From an uncultured Paracoccaceae bacterium (lineage in GTDB: Bacteria; Pseudomonadota; Alphaproteobacteria; Rhodobacterales; Rhodobacteraceae): a stretch of DNA of 16,455 bases. Both the position numbers and the translations under genes were made by a program. The stretch lies in NCBI GenBank assembly GCA_937927885.1, contig CALEZJ010000344.1, forward strand, positions 1 through 16,455, in the 5' to 3' direction. Below the pieces are notes generated by a model. The model had not been told where the DNA came from and did not search any database. It saw only the letters and a list, made by a program, of their open reading frames with translations. This document shows positions 8,444 to 14,170 of the stretch, one piece after another (the stretch's first letter is position 1; each line of letters opens with the position of its first letter).

Positions 8444-9429
8444 AAACCTATCAAGTCGCCGGTATCGGCAATGCCATTGTCGATGTGATTTCCACCGTCG
8501 ACGACCATTTTCTGGATCACATGGGCATCCACAAGGGCATCATGCAACTGGTCGAGCGTGAACGCGCCGAAACCCTTTACGGCGCCATGCGCGAGAGGGC
8601 CGAGGCCTCGGGCGGATCGGTCTGCAACACGATCGCCGGTCTGGGCGCGCTGGGCCTGAAAACCGCGCTGGTCGGGCGGGTGGCAGGCGACTCGCTGGGG
8701 CGGTTCTTTGCGCAGGATACCGAGCGCACCGGCACCGCCTTTGTCAATCCGCCGGTGCAGGGCGCCGACCTGCCCACCTCGCGCTCGATGATCTTCGTGA
8801 CCCCGGACGGCGAACGCTCGATGAACACCTATCTGGGCATTTCCGCCGAGGTCGGCCCCGATGACGTCGACCCTGCCGTGATGGCCGCCTCCGACGTGGT
8901 GTTTCTCGAGGGGTATCTGTTCGACAAGGACAAGGGCAAGGCCGCGTTCCTGAAGGCCGCGCGCGCCTGTCGCGCGGCAGGGGGGCGGGCGGGCATCGCG
9001 CTCAGCGATCCGTTCTGCGTCGACCGCCACCGCGCCGATTTCCGCCGTCTGGTGGCCAACGAGATGGATTACGTCATCGGCAACCAGCAGGAATGGACCT
9101 CGCTCTATCAGGTCAACGACCTCGACGAGGCGCTGGCGCTGGCCGCCGCCGATTGCGGCACGGTGGTCTGCACCCGTTCGGGCGACCCCGTGGTGCTGAT
9201 CCAGCACGGCCGCCGGGTCGAGGCACCGGTGCGCGCCGTGACTCCGGTCGATGCAACCGGCGCGGGCGACCAGTTCGCCGCCGGGTTCCTTTACGGCTTT
9301 GTGCGCGGCTTTGCCCTGGAGGTGGCCGGCCGCATGGGCTGCATCGCCGCCGCCGAGGTGATCGGCCATATCGGCGCGAGGCCTCGCCGCGACGTGCTGG
9401 CGATGTTCCGCGCCGAGGGGCTGGTGTGA
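8440..9429 (+). CDS. PfkB-family carbohydrate kinase, adenosine kinase-like
   Basis: A 329-residue ribokinase-fold enzyme that phosphorylates a sugar or nucleoside with ATP in the cytoplasm. The N-terminal part has GIGNAIVDVI and a Gly-rich GGSVCNTIAGLGALG (about 58-72), the first PfkB signature. The second signature is DATGAGDQFAAGF, with catalytic base D277 in GAGD. Alphaproteobacterial proteins of this type are commonly annotated as adenosine kinase, which would salvage adenosine to AMP; sequence alone does not exclude another sugar substrate. The start is GTG at 8440 (MKTYQVAGIGNAI), overlapping the nth stop as GTGA; an open frame continues far upstream in this register but only as a shadow of nth. 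It is the last gene of the MFS-nth unit, 54 bases before htpX. Confidence 0.92.
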   Translation: MKTYQVAGIGNAIVDVISTVDDHFLDHMGIHKGIMQLVERERAETLYGAMRERAEASGGSVCNTIAGLGALGLKTALVGRVAGDSLGRFFAQDTERTGTAFVNPPVQGADLPTSRSMIFVTPDGERSMNTYLGISAEVGPDDVDPAVMAASDVVFLEGYLFDKDKGKAAFLKAARACRAAGGRAGIALSDPFCVDRHRADFRRLVANEMDYVIGNQQEWTSLYQVNDLDEALALAAADCGTVVCTRSGDPVVLIQHGRRVEAPVRAVTPVDATGAGDQFAAGFLYGFVRGFALEVAGRMGCIAAAEVIGHIGARPRRDVLAMFRAEGLV

Positions 9430-9430
9430 C

Positions 9431-9458
9431 CTTGCAGCGGGCCTGACCGCCCCCATAT
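9431..9458 (+). promoter_or_regulatory. Candidate heat-shock (sigma-32/RpoH) promoter of htpX
   Basis: CTTGCAG (9431-9437), 13 bases, CCCCATAT (9451-9458). This fits the classic sigma-32 pattern CTTGAAA-N11-16-CCCCATNT closely. Transcription would start near 9465, just ahead of the GGAGGG ribosome binding site of htpX. HtpX is a known heat-shock protease in E. coli, which agrees. The motif is seen; its activity is inferred. Confidence 0.6.
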
Positions 9459-9483
9459 CAAAGGTCTCTGGACGGAGGGTGTC

Positions 9484-10365
9484 ATGGGCTATGTGAAGAC
9501 CGGAATCCTGATGGCCGCAATGACCGGCCTGTTTCTGGCGGTGGGCTATGCCATCGGCGGATCGGGCGGGGCGCTGATCGCGCTGGCCGTGGCCGCGGGG
9601 ATGAACGCGCTGGCGTGGTGGAACTCGGACAAGGCGGTGCTGAGGATGCACAACGCCCGGCCCGTCGACGCCCATACCGCGCCGGACCTGCAACAGATGG
9701 TCATGGAGCTGGCGCGCAACGCGAACATGCCCACCCCGGCGGTCTATGTCATCGACGAGGACCAGCCCAACGCCTTTGCCACCGGCCGCAACCCCGACAA
9801 CGCCGCGGTCGCCGTGACCACCGGCCTGATGCGGCGCCTCACGCGCGAGGAGGTGGCTGCCGTGATTGCCCATGAACTGGCGCATATCCGCAATTACGAC
9901 ACGCTCATCATGACGGTGACCGCCACTTTCGCGGGGGCGATTTCCATGCTGGCCAACTTCGCCATGTTCTTCGGCAACAGCCGCGCCCGCCAGAACCCTA
10001 TCGCTCTGATCGCCGTGATGATCCTGTCGCCGCTTGCCGCGGCGCTGGTGCAAATGGCAATCTCCCGGTCGCGCGAATACGAGGCCGACCGCATCGGTGC
10101 CGAGATCTGCGGTCAACCGCTCTGGCTGGCCGATGCGCTGCGCAAGATCCAGTCCTTTGCCGCACGCATCGACAATGACGTGGCCGAGCGCAACCCCCAG
10201 ACCGCCCATATGTTCATCATCAACCCGCTGCACGCCCATGCACGCGACAAGCTGTTCTCGACCCATCCCGCGACCGAGAACCGTATCCGCGCGCTGGAGG
10301 AACTGGCCCGCGCCATGCCCCAGACGCGCCGTCCCGCCGCACCGAACCGGGGTCCGTGGAGCTGA
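9484..10365 (+). CDS. htpX: Membrane zinc metalloprotease HtpX (M48)
   Basis: HtpX (293 residues) is an inner-membrane zinc protease that helps remove damaged membrane proteins, overlapping in role with FtsH. The zinc site is HELAH, with H130, catalytic E131 and H134, and the third ligand is E198 in [12 protein letters not shown]. Two hydrophobic helices lie near the N terminus (about 5-25 and 29-47) and two more flank residues 150-195, the normal layout. [25 protein letters not shown] is the typical C-terminal substrate-side segment. The start ATG has GGAGGG five bases upstream. It lies 54 bases after the kinase gene in the same direction, but the candidate sigma-32 promoter in that gap suggests separate heat-shock control. 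A GC-rich inverted-repeat element follows its stop. Confidence 0.96.
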   Translation: MGYVKTGILMAAMTGLFLAVGYAIGGSGGALIALAVAAGMNALAWWNSDKAVLRMHNARPVDAHTAPDLQQMVMELARNANMPTPAVYVIDEDQPNAFATGRNPDNAAVAVTTGLMRRLTREEVAAVIAHELAHIRNYDTLIMTVTATFAGAISMLANFAMFFGNSRARQNPIALIAVMILSPLAAALVQMAISRSREYEADRIGAEICGQPLWLADALRKIQSFAARIDNDVAERNPQTAHMFIINPLHAHARDKLFSTHPATENRIRALEELARAMPQTRRPAAPNRGPWS

Positions 10366-10377
10366 TCCATAGGGGGC

Positions 10378-10526
10378 GCCGCTTCGCGGCGATGGGGGGC
10401 GCTGCCCCCTGGCCCTCGGGATAGTTGCCAGACAGATGAAAGACCAAAGGGCCGCGCCCCTTCATCTGCCCTCAAATATCCTCAGGGGGTGAATGGCCGC
10501 AGGCCAGAGGGGGCAGAATGCCCCCT
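10378..10526. repeat. Inverted-repeat element between convergent genes
   Basis: A nested palindromic element of about 150 bases. Outer hairpins: GCCGC-TTC-GCGGC (10378-10390), GGGGGC-GCT-GCCCCC (10395-10409) on the left and GGGGGC-AGAAT-GCCCCC (10509-10525) on the right. Inner arms: GGATAGTTG (10419-10427) matches CAAATATCC (10473-10481) inverted at 8 of 9 bases, and CAGATGAA (10433-10440) matches TTCATCTG (10461-10468) perfectly. The two halves are thus inverted copies of one unit: a GC hairpin, TGGCC, GGATA-TTG, CAGATGAA. I recall similar GGATATTTG-bearing elements scattered between genes in Rhodobacter and Paracoccus genomes. Placed between two gene ends, it probably acts as a bidirectional terminator or RNA-stabilising structure. 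Confidence 0.7.
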
Positions 10527-10534
10527 CCTTCGCT

Positions 10535-11914
10535 TTACCGCCGCATCGCCTGCAGCAAGGCCAGCGAGACATAGCCATCCGGCGGCAGCCCGTTCGCCGC
10601 CTGCCAGTCGCGCACCCCGGCCATGGTCCCCTGGCCGATCCGCCCGTCGATGGCACCGCCGTAATGGCCGGCGCGTGCCAGCAGCCGCTGCAATTCCTCG
10701 CGCTCGGCGCGGTTCAGGGGGCGGTCGCCGCGCGGCCATTCGCCCTGAAATCCGCCCGCACCCCGGAGCCTGTCGGCCAGATGACCGATGGCGATCGCAT
10801 AGGCATCGGCGTTGTTGTAACGCTTGATGACCCGGAAGTTCTGGAACACCAGCAGCGCGGGGCCGCGGGACCCCGCCGGGAACAGCAAGGTCGCCTCGCC
10901 GGTGCGCGGCAGGCTGGCGCCGCGCACGGGTTCGATCCCTTGCGCGCGCCAGTCCTGAACCGGGCGGCGGGTGTTGGCCAGCCGCGGGTTGAAGCCGCGC
11001 GGCAGACGCACCTCGACCCCCCAGGGCTGACCGCGCTCCCAGCCGTGGCGCGCCAGATAGGCGGCGGTCGAGGCCAGGCTGTCGGTCGGATCGTCCGACC
11101 AGATGTCGCGCCGCCCGTCGTCGCGAAAATCGACCGCATAGGCCAGATAGCTGGTCGGGATGAACTGCGTATGCCCCATCGCCCCGGCCCAGCTGCCCAC
11201 GAGGTGGCGCGCGTCCACATCGCCCGCCTGCAGGATGCGCAGGGCACCGATCAGCTGGTCCTCGTAGAACCCGGCGCGCCGTGATCCCATGGCGAGGGCG
11301 GTCAGGGCCGGAAGCAACGGCGTGGTGCCGCGCAGGCGCCCATAGGCACTTTCCAGACCCCAGACCGCCACGATCACCTCGCGCTCGACCCCATACCGCG
11401 CCTCGATTTCGTCCAGAACCCGGCGATGCTCGCGCAGCATGCGCTGGCCGTTCTCGATCCGCGTCGCGGACACGGCGCTGTCGAGATACTCCCAGATCGG
11501 GCGGTTGAATTCGGGCTGGTTGGCTTCGCGCGCCAGCACCTCGCGGTCCGGACGCACCCCGTCAAAGGCGCGGTCGAACACCGAGGCACGGATCCCATGC
11601 CCCAGGGCGCGACCGCGAAAGCCCTGCAGCCAGCGGGCGAAATCCGCATCGCGCGGGGGCTGTACAGTGGTGGTTTGGGGGGCATCGGCCGCAACCGGTC
11701 GGGCGGCGGCCAACCGGACGGGACGGGCCACCGGGCGCAGGCTGGTGTGGGGGGCCAGAGCACCCAGGGCCTCACGCGGCGCGGGGGCCTGGTGCTGGAC
11801 GCTGACCGTCGGAACGCGCGCACGCGGAAAGGGCGAGCGTTCGACATCGGCGAGGGCCTCGGTCGTCAGCCCAGCATGCGCGATCAGCCAGATCATTCCG
11901 GCGCGAAACATCAT
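10535..11914 (-). CDS. Lytic murein transglycosylase, MltB family (GH103)
   Basis: A 459-residue periplasmic enzyme that cleaves the MurNAc-GlcNAc bond of peptidoglycan to give 1,6-anhydro ends. A short, weak signal peptide covers about 1-22, followed by a Pro/Ala/Arg-rich linker to about residue 88. The SLT_2 domain occupies about 90-385; catalytic E188 lies in VWGLESAYGR, and AGAMGHTQFIPTSYLAYAVD and FRVIKRYNNADAYAIAIGHLADRL are the other conserved blocks. Residues about 400-456 are a PG_binding_1 domain (LQRLLARAGHYGGAIDGRIG). No lipobox cysteine is seen, so it appears soluble. ATG 11914 or 11911 can serve as the start. It is downstream of the ABC ATPase gene on the same strand with a 67-base gap that holds a strong hairpin. 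Confidence 0.94.
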   Translation of the reverse strand: MMFRAGMIWLIAHAGLTTEALADVERSPFPRARVPTVSVQHQAPAPREALGALAPHTSLRPVARPVRLAAARPVAADAPQTTTVQPPRDADFARWLQGFRGRALGHGIRASVFDRAFDGVRPDREVLAREANQPEFNRPIWEYLDSAVSATRIENGQRMLREHRRVLDEIEARYGVEREVIVAVWGLESAYGRLRGTTPLLPALTALAMGSRRAGFYEDQLIGALRILQAGDVDARHLVGSWAGAMGHTQFIPTSYLAYAVDFRDDGRRDIWSDDPTDSLASTAAYLARHGWERGQPWGVEVRLPRGFNPRLANTRRPVQDWRAQGIEPVRGASLPRTGEATLLFPAGSRGPALLVFQNFRVIKRYNNADAYAIAIGHLADRLRGAGGFQGEWPRGDRPLNRAEREELQRLLARAGHYGGAIDGRIGQGTMAGVRDWQAANGLPPDGYVSLALLQAMRR

Positions 11915-11955
11915 CGGGACCCTGCTCGGTTCTTTTGCGACACTCTAGCGCAAAC

Positions 11956-11982
11956 AGGCCGGGCGGAAAAGCCGCCTGGTCT
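11956..11982 (-). terminator. Hairpin between ABC ATPase and mltB-like genes
   Basis: AGGCCGGGCGG and CCGCCTGGTCT pair over 11 positions (two G-T wobbles) around a five-base AAAAG loop. Read leftward, it starts at the stop codon of the ABC ATPase and is followed only by GTTTG, so it may be a weak terminator or a partial attenuator rather than a complete stop. Confidence 0.45.
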
Positions 11983-13049
11983 CAGGTCAGCGGAACCACG
12001 CAATCACAGATGCGCGTGGTGACCCGCGTACCGATCGGCAGGTTCTGCCCAGGGCCCGAGATCACCGTCAGCAAGGAGTCGCCATCCTGCACCCAGTAGA
12101 TCTGATCATGGCCGCGAAACTCGCGCCCCACGACGCTGGCCTTGCCCCGCGGATCGGCGTCGATCATGATCTGTTCCGCCCCATTGGCCGCGCGTGAGAT
12201 CGGCAGGTTGCCGAAGGCGGTCTGCACCGTCATGCCGTTGGCGGTTCCGGTCAGGAAATTCGACCGGCCGATGAAATTCGCCACGAATTCGCTGACCGGG
12301 TTGCGATAGATTTCATCGGGAGTGCCCACCTGCACCACCCGCCCGCGGTCCATCACCGCGATGCGGTCGGCCAGGGCCAGCGCCTCTTCCTGATCGTGCG
12401 TGACCAGAATCCCGGCCGAGCCCGTCGCCTGCAACAGCTTGCGCACTTCCTGGCGGGTTTCCACCCGCATCTTGGCGTCCAGGTTCGAAAACGGTTCATC
12501 CAGCAGGATCAGTTGCGGCGCCACCGCCAGCGCACGGGCCAGCGCGACGCGCTGCTGCTGTCCGCCGGACAATTGGTGCGGCCTGCGCGCGCCCAGATCG
12601 GCCAGCCCGACCAGCGCCAGCATTTCCGCCGCGCGGGCATTCGCCTGATCGCGCGGCAGCTTGCGCAGGCCGAATTTCACATTGTCGGCGACGCTCAGAT
12701 GCGGGAACAGCGCGTAATCCTGAAACACGAATCCGATGCCACGCGCCTCGGGGGGCAGGTGGGTGATCTCGGTGCCCTTGAAGCGGATCGTTCCGGCATC
12801 GGGTGTCTCGAATCCACCGATCATGCGCAGCGTCGTCGTCTTGCCGCAGCCCGACGGGCCAAGCAGCGCCAGAAGCTCGCCCTCGCCCAGTTCCAGGCTG
12901 ACTCGTTCGACCGCGGCGCCCTTGGCATGGGGGAATTGCTTGCGCAGGCCCTCGACCACCAGAAGCGGTTTCGCCGCCCGCGCGCGAAACCCCAGGGGCG
13001 AGGCCTCGGCCGGCATGCGAAAGGTGAGGGTCTTGGGCAGCTCGCTCAT
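11982..13049 (-). CDS. ABC transporter ATPase, iron(III)/spermidine type (FbpC/PotA-like)
   Basis: A 355-residue ATPase subunit of an importer. Walker A GPSGCGKT is at 64-71, Q-loop Q110, signature LSGGQ at 160-164, Walker B LILLDE at 180-185, and the switch histidine H218 in VTHDQEEA. After about residue 255 comes a TOBE-type regulatory domain, opened by the IGRSNFL motif seen in FbpC/FutC and PotA-like subunits. The ABC domain is preceded by about 28 extra residues. The substrate could be ferric iron, a polyamine or thiamine; the ATPase alone does not decide. No permease or binding-protein gene is in the window, so it is an orphan here or serves a system encoded elsewhere. The start ATG has AGGAAT about 9 bases upstream. 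It diverges from deoC across a palindrome-bearing region. Confidence 0.92.
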   Translation of the reverse strand: MSELPKTLTFRMPAEASPLGFRARAAKPLLVVEGLRKQFPHAKGAAVERVSLELGEGELLALLGPSGCGKTTTLRMIGGFETPDAGTIRFKGTEITHLPPEARGIGFVFQDYALFPHLSVADNVKFGLRKLPRDQANARAAEMLALVGLADLGARRPHQLSGGQQQRVALARALAVAPQLILLDEPFSNLDAKMRVETRQEVRKLLQATGSAGILVTHDQEEALALADRIAVMDRGRVVQVGTPDEIYRNPVSEFVANFIGRSNFLTGTANGMTVQTAFGNLPISRAANGAEQIMIDADPRGKASVVGREFRGHDQIYWVQDGDSLLTVISGPGQNLPIGTRVTTRICDCVVPLT

Positions 13050-13075
13050 CAGGGCTATTCCTAGTGTTGCACTTG

Positions 13076-13102
13076 GTTATGTCCGGGGGCAGGGAATGTC
13101 AA
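13076..13102 (-). promoter_or_regulatory. Candidate promoter of the ABC ATPase gene
   Basis: Read leftward: a perfect -35 TTGACA (13102-13097), 15 bases, then CATAAC (13081-13076) as a 4-of-6 -10. The spacer is short by two bases. It lies 27 bases upstream of the start codon, so the leader would be about 20 bases. Confidence 0.4.
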
Positions 13103-13129
13103 ATTCTTTGGCCTTGCAAGGGTTGCGGA

Positions 13130-13147
13130 TTTGACCAAATGGTCAAA
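13130..13147. promoter_or_regulatory. Perfect palindrome between ABC ATPase gene and deoC
   Basis: TTTGACCA, two bases AA, TGGTCAAA: 8-base arms with no mismatch. It is AT-rich compared with its surroundings and sits between the two divergent candidate promoters, 81 bases from the ABC start and 66 from the deoC start. This is what an operator for a dimeric repressor or activator would look like. The regulator is not identified. Confidence 0.65.
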
Positions 13148-13155
13148 CCGGGGGA

Positions 13156-13184
13156 TTGCGCGATGGCCCGCTCCCGCGCATAAT
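13156..13184 (+). promoter_or_regulatory. Candidate deoC promoter
   Basis: TTGCGC (13156-13161), a 17-base spacer and CATAAT (13179-13184), the latter matching five of six -10 positions. Transcription would start near 13191, about 22 bases before the deoC ATG. The palindrome ends 9 bases upstream of the -35, a position that suits an activator as well as a repressor. Confidence 0.4.
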
Positions 13185-13212
13185 CAGGGCTTCCCTTGCC
13201 GTGAAAGCTGCC

Positions 13213-14163
13213 ATGTCGCACGCCCGAAATCCCGGAACCTCGCTTTCGCCCAACTGGTTCGACCGCATCCAGGTCAACCGCCCCGCCGCCGAGCGTCGCG
13301 CGGCCACGCTGCTGACCCGGCGCAGCGTGAAAAAGGAACACCAGGCCGCCTGGCTGGTCAACGCGATCCGCTGCATCGACCTGACCACGCTGTCGGGCGA
13401 CGACACCGAGGAACGCGTCGCCCGGCTCTGCGCCAAGGCGCGTCGCCCTCTGTCGGATGAGATCGTCGCCGGTCTGGGCCTGCAAGAGATGCCGAAAACC
13501 GGGGCTATCTGCGTCTACCCGACCATGGTTTCCGCAGCAAAGCGCGCGCTGTCCAATTCCGGTATCCCGGTTGCCAGCGTTGCCACCGGCTTTCCCGCCG
13601 GGCTGACACCGTTGAACCTGCGGCTGGCCGAAATCCTCTATGCCGTGGAACATGGCGCCGATGAAATCGACATCGTCATCACCCGCGAACATGTCCTGCG
13701 CGGCAACTGGTCGGCGCTTTATGACGAGATCGCCGCCATGCGCGAGGCCTGCGGCGATGCGCATATGAAGGCGATTCTGGCGACCGGCGATCTGGTGACG
13801 CTGACCAATGTCTATGCGGCATCCATGGTCGCAATGCAGGCGGGGGCCGATTTCATCAAGACCTCGACCGGCAAGGAAGCCGTCAACGCCACGCTGCCCG
13901 TGTCGCTGACCATGGTGCGCGCGGCGCGCGATTACGGCGAGCGCACCGGGTTCAAGATCGGCTTCAAGCCCGCAGGCGGGATGAAAACCGCCAAGGACGC
14001 GATTTCCTGGCAAATCCTGATGAAGGAAGAGATGGGCCGCGACTGGCTGGAACCGGACCTGTTCCGCTTTGGCGCCTCGTCGATGCTGGCCGATATCGAG
14101 CGCCAGCTGGAGCACCACGTCACCGGGCGTTACGCCGCCTCGCACCGCCACGCCATCGCCTGA
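13213..14163 (+). CDS. deoC: Deoxyribose-phosphate aldolase, long form
   Basis: DeoC (316 residues) splits 2-deoxyribose 5-phosphate into acetaldehyde and glyceraldehyde 3-phosphate, the last step of deoxynucleoside breakdown. The class I aldolase residues are present: Schiff-base K216 in FIKTSTGKEAVNATLP, K252 in GFKPAGGMKT and D153 in ADEIDIVI; their spacings (63 and 36) are near those of E. coli DeoC (D102, K167, K201). The protein is about 55 residues longer than the E. coli enzyme, mostly at the N terminus, as in the eukaryote-like DERA group. ATG 13213 is preferred; a GTG four codons earlier and a TTG at 13156 are in frame, but the latter falls inside the candidate promoter. No strong ribosome binding site is seen. 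It forms an operon with the aldehyde dehydrogenase, 7 bases downstream. Confidence 0.95.
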   Translation: MSHARNPGTSLSPNWFDRIQVNRPAAERRAATLLTRRSVKKEHQAAWLVNAIRCIDLTTLSGDDTEERVARLCAKARRPLSDEIVAGLGLQEMPKTGAICVYPTMVSAAKRALSNSGIPVASVATGFPAGLTPLNLRLAEILYAVEHGADEIDIVITREHVLRGNWSALYDEIAAMREACGDAHMKAILATGDLVTLTNVYAASMVAMQAGADFIKTSTGKEAVNATLPVSLTMVRAARDYGERTGFKIGFKPAGGMKTAKDAISWQILMKEEMGRDWLEPDLFRFGASSMLADIERQLEHHVTGRYAASHRHAIA

Positions 14164-14170
14164 GGCCCCC

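Noticed and set aside
7897..10266. A 789-codon leftward open frame opposite nth, the kinase and htpX
   Set aside because: No domain is visible and the composition is that of an antisense shadow; three well-supported genes occupy the other strand.
4748..13147. One regulator binding both the 4748-4766 repeat and the 13130-13147 palindrome
   Set aside because: Both use TGGTCA/TGACCA half-sites, but in opposite orientation and with different gaps (7 and 2), so one dimer is unlikely to read both the same way.
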